DNA of 26,522 bases from Pseudomonadota bacterium (GCA_021805275.1 JAJZFQ010000238.1:1-26522), one strand, 5' to 3'. Numbered from the stretch's first letter, positions 1-7,920 are shown. Translations and numbers: made by a program. The notes: a model not told the origin generated them from the letters alone.

Positions 1-1031
1 TGCAGGATCTCTACAATCCGTCGATTCAGGCGCAGGTGCCGATTTCCGGTGATCCGTGCGATTACAACAGTTCCTACCGAACTGGAGCCAATGCGGCCCA
101 GGTCGCGGCACTGTGTCAGGCGCAGGGGGTGCCGAGCGGTCTGCTCTCGTCATATTCGTACGGCGAGGCGTCTGCAAATGGTGTCTATACCGGCAACACC
201 CAGTTGAAGCCGGAGGTGGCGGACACCTATACGTTCGGCTTCGTTCTGACGCCGCATTTCCACGGGAGCCTGGATCGTGATCTGGGTGGGTCGGTGGATT
301 ACTACCACATCAAGATCAATGGTGCGGTCGGTGCCGTGACCGGCGACCTGGTGCTGCAGAGCTGCTTCAATGCGAATGGTGCCAATCCCACCTATTCGAA
401 CAGCAACTACTTCTGCCAGCAGATCTCGCGTGATCAGACCACCGGAACGCTGGCGACTCTGAAGACGTTCGAGGAGAACATCGGTTCGTTTACCACCGAT
501 GGGGTGGATATCCAGGCGCACTGGGGCTTCCCGCTGCGCGCGCTCGGATTGTCGAACCGGTCGGGACGGGTGATGTTGCAGACGTACGTCTCGTACCTGC
601 GCTCGCTGCGAGTGGCGGGGTTGGGTACGCCGAGTGTGAATCTGGCCGGTTCGATCGCGGATACCTATTCGGCGATCGCGGCGGACGGAGCGAGTATTTC
701 CGACCTCTCGCATCCGAGCTGGAAGGCCAATACGATGCTCGGATATGCCAATGGTCCGCTCGGGGTGGCCCTGCACTGGCGGTTCATCTCCTCGATGACC
801 GATCTGATGGACGGTGTGAATAGCGGTGATGCGGGTGTTCCGGCGTACAGCTACTTCGACCTGAATGCCCATTATCAGGTCACTTCGCAACTGCAGGTGA
901 GGGCTGGAATCACGAACCTGTTCGACAAGATGGAGCCGTTCGTGGCAGGCGCGCCGTTGCTGACGGATGCGGCCACCTACGACATCTTCGGTCGGCAGTA
1001 TTTCGTGGGTTTCACGGCCAACTTCGATTGA
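1..1031 (+). CDS. TonB-dependent receptor, C-terminal part (5' end outside window)
   Basis: The reading frame is open from base 3 to the TGA at 1029-1031, giving about 342 residues of an outer-membrane beta-barrel. The signal peptide, TonB box and plug domain would lie upstream of the window. What is seen is typical of the distal barrel of TonB-dependent receptors. A GNTQLKPEVADTYTFG segment (start of the C-terminal barrel block) lies near base 190, and alternating aromatic/polar strands follow. The end carries GITNLFDKMEP and YDIFGRQYFVGFTANF, the usual last strands with a near-terminal aromatic residue. Such receptors import ligands (siderophores, vitamins, oligosaccharides) with TonB/ExbBD energy. 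The ligand cannot be told from this part. Two cysteine-containing stretches (DPCDYN and FNANG...YFCQQ) resemble extracellular loops of xanthomonad-type receptors. No neighbouring gene on the same strand suggests a substrate. Confidence 0.9.
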   Translation, partial: QDLYNPSIQAQVPISGDPCDYNSSYRTGANAAQVAALCQAQGVPSGLLSSYSYGEASANGVYTGNTQLKPEVADTYTFGFVLTPHFHGSLDRDLGGSVDYYHIKINGAVGAVTGDLVLQSCFNANGANPTYSNSNYFCQQISRDQTTGTLATLKTFEENIGSFTTDGVDIQAHWGFPLRALGLSNRSGRVMLQTYVSYLRSLRVAGLGTPSVNLAGSIADTYSAIAADGASISDLSHPSWKANTMLGYANGPLGVALHWRFISSMTDLMDGVNSGDAGVPAYSYFDLNAHYQVTSQLQVRAGITNLFDKMEPFVAGAPLLTDAATYDIFGRQYFVGFTANFD

Positions 1032-1434
1032 TTCAGGACCATTCGGTCTGATGAATCGGCCCGGCTCCGGCTGCGACTTCAGCAGCCGGAGCCGGTGCGT
1101 ATGAGAACTGCCGAGTGACGGGGTTGCGGCGTTTCCGCGGGCCGGTCACGAGGCCAGCGAATGCGCCCTCATCGGCGCGCGCGCACTCTGGCCGGTTGAG
1201 TGCCGTGGCCTCGGGCGGACGGGTGCCTCAAGTCACCGCGGTGCCGCTCGCTGCGATCTGAGGTCACGGGCAGTCTGATGTGCGGTGCGCCGTAGCGGCG
1301 CGGCGCGTCCGATCAGACGCGCAATCTCAGCGCGCGCAGCGCAGCGTCTAGCACCCGCAACCGGGCCTGCGCTCCAGGGGGAGTTCCTGCCCGATCATCC
1401 GGTGCGCTCCCGGCGCGCGGTGCGTTCCGTGAAA
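1032..1434. other. Intergenic gap between convergent genes
   Basis: This 403-base stretch separates the 3' ends of two convergent genes. Apart from the hairpin at 1061-1095 I see no credible coding region. A short GC-rich stem (gcgccg tag cggcgc) lies near 1290, and a 7-base inverted pair gtctgat/atcagac brackets it. No promoter-like sequence, tRNA or repeat was recognised. The size is generous for a convergent junction in this otherwise compact window. Confidence 0.5.
1061..1095 (+). terminator. Strong GC hairpin after the TonB receptor gene
   Basis: A perfect 14-bp inverted repeat (1061-1074 with 1082-1095) encloses the 7-base loop gacttca, 30 bases after the receptor stop codon. The position fits a transcription terminator or 3'-end protecting hairpin. 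There is no T-run after the stem, so it is not a canonical intrinsic terminator. Confidence 0.6.
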
Positions 1435-2106
1435 TTATTTCTGAGCGTTCGAGCTCATGAATCCTCGAGTCTTGCGCAGAATGCGCGGCAAGAACGCGAC
1501 GCACGCGAGTAAGGCCAGGGTGATCAGTCCGGTACGGATCCAGTCTCTGTGTCCCGACAGCGCGCTGCGGCCTGCGTAGCCAAGATACGTATAGGCGAGC
1601 GTCCCGGGCAACATCGCCAGATAGGACGCCAGCACATATCGGGAGAGGCGGATTCGCGTCAAACCGAGGGCGTAGTTGAGCAAGTTGAAGGGAACCAGCG
1701 GCACGAGGCGCACGAAGGCCACGAATCGCCAGTCCTCGCGCTCGACCCCGGCGATGATCTGCTCGGTGCGCGGCCCGAGCCGCCGGCGAACCCACTCGGC
1801 GGCAAGATAGCGCGAGACGAGAAACGCTCCCGTGGCGCCGAGCGTCGCGCCGGTGAGGTTGTAGAGCGTACCGGCGAGCGGTCCGAACAGCGCACCGCCG
1901 GCGAGCGTCAGAATCGTTCCGGGCAGCAGCGCGACGGTGGCCGCCGCGTAGAGGACGATGAAGGCGATCGGCCCCCAGGGACCGGCGCGGTGGATGGCGG
2001 CGCTGAGGGACTGGGTGTCGAAGTCCCCGCGGTGCGTCAAGGCCCAGGCGGCTCCCGCCACGAGCAGCACGGCGATCGCCGAGCGAATGAGGGTGGCTCG
2101 AGTCAT
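1435..2106 (-). CDS. TVP38/TMEM64 (VTT domain) inner-membrane protein
   Basis: This 223-residue polytopic membrane protein of the TVP38/TMEM64 (SNARE-associated, DedA-related) family resembles E. coli YdjX/YdjZ in size. A first membrane helix lies at about 7-22. The VTT core follows at about 47-175, with ALLPGTILTLAGGALFG (59-75), a TGATLGA glycine-rich helix and the family hallmark FVRLVPLVPFNLLNYALGLT (131-150). A last helix lies at about 192-207, with a basic C-terminus. Related DedA/VTT proteins are linked to lipid scrambling or undecaprenyl-phosphate recycling; the substrate of this branch is not established. The ATG at 2106 overlaps the stop of the upstream desaturase-like gene by 4 bases (ATGA), implying translational coupling and a shared transcript. 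An AGGA about 10 bases upstream could serve as ribosome binding site. Confidence 0.88.
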   Translation of the reverse strand: MTRATLIRSAIAVLLVAGAAWALTHRGDFDTQSLSAAIHRAGPWGPIAFIVLYAAATVALLPGTILTLAGGALFGPLAGTLYNLTGATLGATGAFLVSRYLAAEWVRRRLGPRTEQIIAGVEREDWRFVAFVRLVPLVPFNLLNYALGLTRIRLSRYVLASYLAMLPGTLAYTYLGYAGRSALSGHRDWIRTGLITLALLACVAFLPRILRKTRGFMSSNAQK

Positions 2107-2963
2107 GGGTGTTCAGTCCTGGTGCGGCGGGGGGCCACGGGGGCGTCAGCGGCAAAGGGCATCATCAACATCCCGGCCAGCCGATCGCACCGGCGTGCAT
2201 CGCGCCAGCCGGTCAGTCCGATCGCCATCCGATCCTGGGGCGTGCGCGTGGCGGCACGATAGGTGCCGAGCAGGCGGTCCCACCAGGACAGGTTGAAGCC
2301 GAAATTGCGGTTCATCTCATCGGTTTCGATGGAGTGATGCACGCGGTGCATCTCGGGCGTGACCAGCAGCCAGCGCAGCATCGCCTCGAGGCGCGCCGGC
2401 AGCTTGACGTTGCCGTGCGTGAACATCGAGCTGGCATTGAGCACCACCTCGAACAGTAGCACCGCGCTGAGGCTGGCGCCGAGGAGTGCGATCGCGGCGC
2501 ATTTGATCCACAGAGACAGGAGGATCTCCAGCGGATGGAAGCGCACCCCCGTGGTGACATCGAAGTCGAGGTCCGCGTGATGCACGCGGTGCAGTCGCCA
2601 CAGCGCCGGAACGGCATGCAGCAGCACGTGCTGCAGGTAAATGGTCAGATCCAGCGCCGCGAGCGTCAGCAGCAGGCGCATCGGCGCCGGCAGCGCGAGC
2701 AGCCGCAGCACTCCCCAGCCGTGCTCGGCGGCGAACAGGGCGGTGGCGAGCGCCGCGCCGGGCAGCACCAGGCGCACCACCAGCGTATCGGTGGCGATGA
2801 GACTGAGGTTATTCAGCCAGCGTACCGCCTTCGGCTGATCCAGTCGGCGGCGCGGCGCGAGCCGCTCCCACAGCGCCATGAGCACGAAAACGCCAAGGAA
2901 GCCGCCGAGGCGGACGGCCGCCGGGTGCGCTGCGAGGAGTGCGCTGGGCATCGTGAAGGACAC
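2103..2963 (-). CDS. Fatty acid hydroxylase/sterol desaturase family membrane protein
   Basis: This 286-residue di-iron membrane protein belongs to the fatty acid hydroxylase superfamily. The metal-binding histidine clusters are visible in order: HVLLH (112-116), HRVHH (125-129), a single His in VRFHPLE (153), HGN (183) and HRVHHS (206-210). The following NRNFGFNLSWWDRLLGTY is the usual end of the catalytic domain. Hydrophobic segments lie at about 20-35, 60-80, 95-115 and 155-180. Members oxidise lipid-like substrates (sterols, fatty acids, carotenoids, ether lipids); the substrate here cannot be assigned. The open frame allows a GTG start at 2963 or an ATG at 2951, which would remove four residues. 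No strong ribosome binding site decides between them. It is the first gene of an overlapping pair with the VTT protein, consistent with a joint role in membrane lipids (inference). Confidence 0.88.
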   Translation of the reverse strand: MSFTMPSALLAAHPAAVRLGGFLGVFVLMALWERLAPRRRLDQPKAVRWLNNLSLIATDTLVVRLVLPGAALATALFAAEHGWGVLRLLALPAPMRLLLTLAALDLTIYLQHVLLHAVPALWRLHRVHHADLDFDVTTGVRFHPLEILLSLWIKCAAIALLGASLSAVLLFEVVLNASSMFTHGNVKLPARLEAMLRWLLVTPEMHRVHHSIETDEMNRNFGFNLSWWDRLLGTYRAATRTPQDRMAIGLTGWRDARRCDRLAGMLMMPFAADAPVAPRRTRTEHP

Positions 2964-3152
2964 GCCGAATCGCTGGAGACGGGGTCGAGGATCATAGGCG
3001 CTTGCGCGCCGGGGGTCACCCCGCCCCCCGGGGTAGGCGACCTGTCATCGATCGGTCACACTGCGCCGGTAGCCTCGGCGCGCCCGCAGGAGTCCGGGCA
3101 GAAGCGGCGCTGGCTTCACCGGGATCCTTCACCTTCACCGAGGAACATCCGC

Positions 3153-4802
3153 ATGCGTTCTCCCTTGAACGGTCTCCCGGCGCTGCTCGGACTCGCCCTA
3201 CTCGCCGCCGCACCGGGCGTCTCGGCACACGGGCGCGAGGTGCCGGCGGGGCGTGAGGCGACCCGCACGCCGATCAAGCACCTGGTGGTGATCTTCGATG
3301 AGAACGTCTCGTTCGATCACTATTTTGCGACCTACCCGCACGCGGCCAATCCGCCCGGTGAGCCGCGCTTCACGGCCGCGCCGGGCACCCCCGCGGTGAA
3401 CAACCTGCTGGGCGGGCGGCTGCTCACCCACAACCCGAACCTGAACCGGCGCAACGGCCGCGGCGCCACCAATCCCTTTCGGCTCGATCGCGCGCAGGCG
3501 GCGACCGCCGACCAGAATCACGGCTACACCGCCGAGCAGCTCGCCTATGACGGCGGGGCGGCGGACCTGTTCCCGCTGCACACCGGGCGGGGCACACCGG
3601 GTGGCGCCGGTGCGTTTGGCACGCCGGGCCAGGTCATGGGCTACTTCGACGGCAACACCGTCACGGCGCTGTGGAACTATGCGCAGCACTTCGCGATGAG
3701 CGATGACGCCTACACCGACACGTACGGACCTTCGACCCCCGGGGCGCTCGAGGTGGTCTCGGGGCAGACCGACGGGGTTCGGCTGGTGGCGAGCACCACG
3801 CACCGCTACTACATCGCCGATGGGGCGGGCGGCTACGGCCTGGTGAGCGACGTCGATCCGGCCTACGACGTGTGCTCGAGCCACGCCAACCAGGTCCGCA
3901 TGCTCGGCCGGAACATTGGCGAGTTGCTCACGGCGCACGGGGTGAGCTGGGGCGGATTCATGGGAGGGTTCGACCTGGCGCGCACCAACCCCAACGGCAC
4001 GCGCGGCTGTCGGCGCAGCACCTACTCGACGGTGGTCGGGCAGAAGGTGCGCGACTACATCCCGCACCACAACTGGTTCCAGTACTTCAAAGCGACCGCC
4101 AATCCGACGCATGCGCTGCCCGCCTCGATCCGCGCAGTCGGGTACACCTACGATGCCGATGGCCGGCGCGATCCGGCCAATCACGAGTACGGTCTGGGGG
4201 ATTTCTTCGCCGCGCTGCACGCCGGCAATCTCCCGGCAGTCTCCTATCTGAAGGCGCCGGGCTACGAAGATGGGCATGCCGGGTACTCCGACCCGCTCGA
4301 TGAGCAGGCCTGGATCGTGCGGGTGGTGAACCGCCTGGCGCGCAGCGCGGCCTGGCGCAGCACCGCGGTGATCATTACCTGGGACGATTCCGACGGCTGG
4401 TACGATCACGCCTTCGCCACGCCCACCAACCCTTCCTACGACAAGAGCGCGGATCGGCTCGACGGGCCGGGCGTGTGCGGCCACGGCGTCCCGCTCGCGG
4501 GGGTGCGGGGCAAGCCCGTCAATGGCCGCTGCGGTCCGGGCACCCGGATACCGTTCTTCGTGATCTCCCCGTATGCCAAGGTCAACTACGTGAGCCACAC
4601 GCGCATCTCGCAGGCCTCCGTGGTGCGCTTCATCGAGGACAACTGGCTCGGCGGCGAGCGGCTCGGCGACGGGTCATTCGATGCGACCGCCGGCAGCATC
4701 ATGAACCTGTTCGACTTCAGGCGGCGTCAGCCGGCCGCGCCGCTGCTGCTCAACGGCCGCACCGGCGAGCCCCTCGCGCCGCGCCGCGGGACTGGCGCCT
4801 GA
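3153..4802 (+). CDS. Secreted phosphoesterase (acid phosphatase/phospholipase C family)
   Basis: This 549-residue exported protein belongs to the phosphoesterase family of bacterial AcpA and phospholipase C. Residues 1-25 form a signal peptide (hydrophobic LLGLALLAAA, cleavage after VSA). The catalytic-site signature follows at once: IKHLVVIFDENVSFDHYF (41-58), with the Glu50-Asn51 metal/nucleophile region. Further family blocks are AMSDDAYTDTYGPSTPG, the aspartate-rich TWDDSDGWYDH (409-419) that binds metal, and FFVISPYAKVNYVSHT near the C-terminus. The length matches AcpA-like enzymes (about 550). The ATG at 3153 is chosen because it starts the signal peptide and follows AGGA at 3141-3144; the frame is open further upstream but non-coding in character. 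Expected activity is hydrolysis of phosphomonoesters or phospholipid head groups in the periplasm or outside. The peroxidase gene follows after 4 bases, so the two probably form an operon. Confidence 0.88.
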   Translation: MRSPLNGLPALLGLALLAAAPGVSAHGREVPAGREATRTPIKHLVVIFDENVSFDHYFATYPHAANPPGEPRFTAAPGTPAVNNLLGGRLLTHNPNLNRRNGRGATNPFRLDRAQAATADQNHGYTAEQLAYDGGAADLFPLHTGRGTPGGAGAFGTPGQVMGYFDGNTVTALWNYAQHFAMSDDAYTDTYGPSTPGALEVVSGQTDGVRLVASTTHRYYIADGAGGYGLVSDVDPAYDVCSSHANQVRMLGRNIGELLTAHGVSWGGFMGGFDLARTNPNGTRGCRRSTYSTVVGQKVRDYIPHHNWFQYFKATANPTHALPASIRAVGYTYDADGRRDPANHEYGLGDFFAALHAGNLPAVSYLKAPGYEDGHAGYSDPLDEQAWIVRVVNRLARSAAWRSTAVIITWDDSDGWYDHAFATPTNPSYDKSADRLDGPGVCGHGVPLAGVRGKPVNGRCGPGTRIPFFVISPYAKVNYVSHTRISQASVVRFIEDNWLGGERLGDGSFDATAGSIMNLFDFRRRQPAAPLLLNGRTGEPLAPRRGTGA

Positions 4803-4806
4803 GCGG

Positions 4807-6288
4807 ATGCGCCCTGCGCCGAGGCGGCTCGCGGCCGCGGCGCTGCTCGGGGCGCTGCTGCCGACTCTGGGCGCCGCCCGTGGGGTGCGGATCGAGCGCG
4901 CCGCGATCCGTGCCCAGCGCCTGCTCGCCGCGGGGTTCAATCCCGACCCGGTGACACTGCGCTTACCGCCGGTGCGTCCGCTCTCGGCGGTGGCGCGGCT
5001 CGGGCGGCACCTGTTCTTCGATCCGCGCCTGTCGGGCTCCGGGCGGCTCTCGTGTGCCACCTGTCACAGCCCCGCGCAGGCCTACGGCCCGCCGGGCGTC
5101 GCCTCGGTGGCCCTCGGCGGACCGACTCTGCACACCCCGGGCGTTCGCGCCGTGCCCTCCCTGCGCTATCTGTACCGCCAGCCGCCGTTCACGATCGGTC
5201 CGGACCTGCAGAACGGCACCGACATCCCGGTGCCTCTGGGGCGCCAGGTGCGCGCTGCGGCCACCCACCGCCGGGTGCGAAAGAGTGCGGGCCAGCCGTT
5301 TGCCGCAGCCGTCAACCTCGTGCCGCAGGGCGGTCTGTTCTGGGACGGGCGGGTCAACACGCTCGAGCAGCAGGCGAACGGACCGCTCTACAACCCGGCG
5401 GAGATGGACGGCGGTAGCGCGCGAGTGGTGGCGGCCAAACTGCGCCGCGGACCCTACGCGCAGACCTTCCTGCGGCTGTTCGGACCGGCGGTGTTCGACA
5501 ACGCGCACCTGGCGGTCGCCGAGGCGATGTTCGCCATCGCGCGGTTCGAGATTGAGGATCCGAGCTTCCATCCGTTCTCGAGCAAGTTCGATGCATGGCT
5601 CGAGGGCAAGGCGCGCTTCACGCCGGCCGAGCTGCGCGGCTATGAGCTGTTCAACGACCCGAACAAGGGCAACTGCGCGGCCTGCCACCTCGATCGGCCG
5701 GGACCGGATCGGCTGCCGCCGCTGCTGACGGATTTTCAGTACGAGGCGCTCGGTGTGCCGCGCAACCCGGCCATTCCGGCGAACCGCAACCCGCGCTACT
5801 ACGACCTCGGGCTGTGCGGCCCGTACCGCGCGAACCTGCGCACCGAGCACCAGTACTGCGGGATGTTCCTCACCCCCTCGCTGCGCAACGTGGCGACCCG
5901 TCACGTGTTCTTTCACAACGGCGTGTTTCATACACTGCGTCAGGTCCTCGATTGGTACGTCAATCGCGACCTGCATCCGGGGCGCTTCTATCCGCGCAAT
6001 GCCGCCGGGCAGGTGGTCAAGTTCAACGACCTGCCGCAGCGCTATCGCCACAACGTCGACACCACGGACGCGCCGTTCAACCGCCAAGCGGGCGAGCGAG
6101 CGGCACTCACCGGCCGGCAGATCGGCGAGGTCATCGCCTTCCTGAAGACCCTCACCGACGGCTATCGTCCGGCGCGGCTGTCGTTGCGCCCGTCGCTCAA
6201 TCCTCCGGGCCCGTCCCCGCACAGCGCGACAGGCGTCCAGGGCGAGCGTGCCCGACGGTCTGATCATCCGTGCGGCCACTGCGGGTGA
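4807..6288 (+). CDS. Di-haem cytochrome c peroxidase (CcpA/MauG superfamily)
   Basis: This 493-residue periplasmic haem protein has two c-type haem sites, CATCH (83-87) and CAACH (290-294), and an N-terminal export signal (about 1-24). Other family blocks are LGRHLFFDPRLSGSGRLSC before haem 1, NLVPQGGLFWDGR and LYNPAEM in the middle, and FLTPSLRNVATRHVFFHNGVF (354-374), the hallmark before the C-terminal helix. Members reduce hydrogen peroxide with electrons from small cytochromes; MauG-like relatives oxidise protein substrates. It is longer than classical CcpA (about 330-350), mainly through a loop at about 95-165 and the region after haem 2, as in many larger orphan family members. The ATG lies 4 bases after the phosphoesterase stop. 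The last 41 bases overlap the start of the acetyltransferase pseudogene, and the final residues (CGHCG) may not be functionally important. Confidence 0.9.
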   Translation: MRPAPRRLAAAALLGALLPTLGAARGVRIERAAIRAQRLLAAGFNPDPVTLRLPPVRPLSAVARLGRHLFFDPRLSGSGRLSCATCHSPAQAYGPPGVASVALGGPTLHTPGVRAVPSLRYLYRQPPFTIGPDLQNGTDIPVPLGRQVRAAATHRRVRKSAGQPFAAAVNLVPQGGLFWDGRVNTLEQQANGPLYNPAEMDGGSARVVAAKLRRGPYAQTFLRLFGPAVFDNAHLAVAEAMFAIARFEIEDPSFHPFSSKFDAWLEGKARFTPAELRGYELFNDPNKGNCAACHLDRPGPDRLPPLLTDFQYEALGVPRNPAIPANRNPRYYDLGLCGPYRANLRTEHQYCGMFLTPSLRNVATRHVFFHNGVFHTLRQVLDWYVNRDLHPGRFYPRNAAGQVVKFNDLPQRYRHNVDTTDAPFNRQAGERAALTGRQIGEVIAFLKTLTDGYRPARLSLRPSLNPPGPSPHSATGVQGERARRSDHPCGHCG

Positions 6289-6776
6289 CCTCCCGGCCGT
6301 GGCGCGGATCGACGCCCGCGATGTCCTCGACAGTACGGCCAGTTTCGAATTAACGGCGCCCGAGGTTGGGGAAATGCAGGCGCGTTTCGCGACGCTGCGC
6401 GCCGCCGGGCGGCCCTCTCGGGTCGCGCTCATCGACGCGCAGGCGGTGGGCTATGCGTATGCGGGTGCCACCCGGTCGCGGCCGGCGTATGGCGACTCGG
6501 TCGAGAACTCCGGGTCTCTCGATCGGGCCTGGCGCGGCCGTGGCATCGGCGGGGCGTTGCGGCCGTCGCTGATCGAGCGCTGCGAGGCCGGCCCGTGGCG
6601 GCAGAGGGCGGCCGTGATCGGGGACGGACACCGTCGCGTCGATGGCACTGCATCGGCGCTGCCGCGTCGAGCCGATCGGCACGCTGAAGTCGGTCGGCTA
6701 CACATTCGGCCGAGGGGTCGATTCGGTGCGGATGCCGCGCGCCCTCGGCCCCGGGGATCGCACCGCGCCGCGTTGA
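6248..6776 (+). pseudogene. GNAT acetyltransferase (phosphinothricin acetyltransferase-like), frameshifted
   Basis: From the GTG at 6248 the frame encodes a GNAT N-terminus: IRAATAGDLPAVARID (7-22), a TASFELTAPE segment typical of the phosphinothricin/methionine-sulfoximine acetyltransferase group, and the acetyl-CoA loop RGRGIGG (96-102). After AVIGDGH near 6631 this frame loses similarity. The family motif resumes one frame over, as VASMALHRRC from 6633, then EPIGTLKSVGYTFGRG and VDSVRM, ending at the TGA 6774-6776. The family signature is GDxxNxAS, so the junction at about 6629-6632 looks like loss of two bases or gain of one. The reconstructed length, about 176 codons, is normal for the family. 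Further changes at usually conserved positions (RCRVEP for RCGFEP, GRG for GRW) suggest decay, not only a sequencing error. Confidence 0.72.
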
Positions 6777-6780
6777 GCGC

Positions 6781-7146
6781 TCAGCGAGCTCGCATGCTCG
6801 GCGCCCGGGGCGCCGAGCATGCGAGCCGCGTGCCGACCCGCACCATCGCGTCGATCACCGGAACGAGCTCCCGCCCGAGCGGCGTCAGCGCATAGGCGAC
6901 CGAGGGCGGGGAGGTCGGGGAGACTTCGCGCACGATGACCCGCTTGGTCTCGAGCTCACGCAGCCGCGCGCTCAGCATCTTCGCCGAGATTCCGGCGATG
7001 TCCTTGTGCAGCGCGGTGAAACGGCGCGGGCCGCCGCTCAACTGCCAGATCAGATTCGGCGTCCAGGCCCCCCCGAGCAGCCGCATGCACGCCTCCATCG
7101 GGCAGCGCGTCGGGTCGGCCGGTACGGTGTCGGCGGGGTCAGTCAC
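6781..7146 (-). CDS. HxlR-family winged-helix transcriptional regulator
   Basis: This 121-residue MarR-like winged helix protein is of the HxlR family. The signature runs CPMEACMRLLGGAWTPNLIW (15-34), then GPRRFTALHKDIAGIS and KMLSARLRELETKRVI (57-71, recognition helix to wing), then VAYALTPLGRELVPVI (83-98). Cys15 matches the redox-sensing cysteine of many members that respond to quinones, diamide or electrophiles. The GTG start at 7146 follows AGGA with normal spacing and gives the usual family N-terminus; the upstream open frame has no family similarity. It is divergent from a glutathione S-transferase, so control of that gene in response to electrophiles is likely (inference). The 3' end is unusual: the last 12 codons lie in a 39-base near-perfect palindrome. 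Confidence 0.9.
   Translation of the reverse strand: MTDPADTVPADPTRCPMEACMRLLGGAWTPNLIWQLSGGPRRFTALHKDIAGISAKMLSARLRELETKRVIVREVSPTSPPSVAYALTPLGRELVPVIDAMVRVGTRLACSAPRAPSMRAR
6788..6826. terminator. 39-base near-perfect palindrome inside the 3' end of the HxlR gene
   Basis: Bases 6788-6806 and 6808-6826 are inverted copies (19 bp) around a single central base. In practice this is a 16-17-bp hairpin with a short GC loop. It sits between the stops of two convergent genes (6776 and 6781) but within the coding part of the HxlR gene. The likely role is a bidirectional terminator. No T-run follows on either strand. Confidence 0.6.
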
Positions 7147-7165
7147 ATTGATGTTCCTCGGCGCA

Positions 7166-7216
7166 TCATACTGCTTCCGTCTAGTTACTGAAAGTAATGT
7201 GATATACAATAGTAAC
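7166..7216. promoter_or_regulatory. Divergent hxlR/gst control region with HxlR-type half-sites
   Basis: This AT-rich island lies in otherwise GC-rich sequence. TTACT GAA AGTAA (7185-7197) is a perfect 5-bp inverted repeat with 3-base spacing. A third half-site AGTAAC (7211-7216) is the inverse of GTTACT at 7184-7189. HxlR/YodB regulators usually bind TAC/GTA-type dyads like this near divergent promoters. Candidate -10 elements are TATACA or TACAAT (7203-7210) for the transferase and TATGAT on the minus strand (7166-7171) for the regulator. Both are close enough to the repeats for repression by blocking. The -35 elements are weak. Confidence 0.6.
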
Positions 7217-7266
7217 CTCTTGGCCGGGGTGTTCCGGCGGGTTTCGATTTTCAACGGGAGATTGGC

Positions 7267-7875
7267 ATGAAATTGTTTTATTCCAGCGGCGCCTGCTCGC
7301 TCTCGCCGCACATCGTGGCCCAGGAGGCCGGCATCGCACTCGAGCTGCAGAGCGTCGATCTGAAGAGCAAGACGATGAAGGTCGAGGGCGACTTCCTGGC
7401 GATCAACCCCAAGGGGTATGTCCCGGTGTTGCAGCTCGACAATGGTGAGCTGCTCACCGAAGGGGCGGCGATCGTGCAGTACCTGGCCGATCTGAAGCCC
7501 GAGACGCGCCTCGCGCCGCCGCCGGCGTCCTTCGAGCGCTACCGGCTGCAGGAGATGCTCACGTTCATCAACTCCGAGCTGCACAAGAGCTACTCGCCGC
7601 TGTTCAATCCGGCGACGCCGGCGGACACCCGCGCCGAGCGCGAGGCGTATCTGCGCCGCCGCTACGCGTTCATCGAGAAGCAGCTCACCGGGCGTCAGTA
7701 TCTGTTCGGGGACACGTTCACGGTCGCCGATGCGTACCTGTTCACGGTCACGAACTGGGCGCGCATGGTCAAGGTCGATCTCGGGGCGTTCCCGAACCTG
7801 CTGGCGTTCCAGGCGCGTGTGGCCGCCCGTCCGGGCGTGCAAGCCGCGATGCGCGCCGAGGGGCTCATCAAGTAA
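7267..7875 (+). CDS. gstA: Beta-class glutathione S-transferase
   Basis: This 202-residue cytosolic glutathione transferase has the usual length of bacterial beta-class enzymes. The N-terminal thioredoxin fold starts MKLFYSSGACSLSPHIVAQE, with the catalytic Cys10 and Ser11 typical of the beta class. NPKGYVPVL (59-67) has the cis-proline, and LLTEGAAIVQYLAD (73-86) contains the glutathione-binding Glu-Gly/Ser turn. The all-helical C-terminal domain carries FTVADAYLF (N-capping box, about 151-159) and ends PGVQAAMRAEGLIK. The ATG at 7267 follows GGGAG at a good distance. It conjugates glutathione to electrophiles or acts as a peroxidase. The divergent HxlR regulator and the half-site repeats between them suggest induction by electrophilic stress (inference). 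The gene ends in a GC hairpin shared with the convergent esterase gene. The symbol reflects similarity to GstA and is not proof of orthology. Confidence 0.92.
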   Translation: MKLFYSSGACSLSPHIVAQEAGIALELQSVDLKSKTMKVEGDFLAINPKGYVPVLQLDNGELLTEGAAIVQYLADLKPETRLAPPPASFERYRLQEMLTFINSELHKSYSPLFNPATPADTRAEREAYLRRRYAFIEKQLTGRQYLFGDTFTVADAYLFTVTNWARMVKVDLGAFPNLLAFQARVAARPGVQAAMRAEGLIK

Positions 7876-7882
7876 ACCGAAG

Positions 7883-7920
7883 GCGCCGGCTGCGGGCACC
7901 GATCGGCCCGCGGCCGGCGC
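7883..7920. terminator. Hairpin between convergent gst and carboxylesterase genes
   Basis: The 15-bp stem 7883-7897/7906-7920 has one G-T pair and an 8-base loop accgatcg. It begins 8 bases after the transferase stop and ends 10 bases before the esterase stop. The position suits a bidirectional terminator, although no T-run is present on either strand. Confidence 0.65.

Noticed and set aside
2535..3152. Upstream extension of the phosphoesterase frame
   Set aside because: The extension overlaps the desaturase-like gene antisense and the intergenic region. The signal peptide and ribosome binding site place the start at 3153.
3198..4598. 466-codon antisense frame in the phosphoesterase gene
   Set aside because: Shadow of the coding strand; no motif, and the composition (Val, Arg, Gly, His) is typical of antisense in this GC range.
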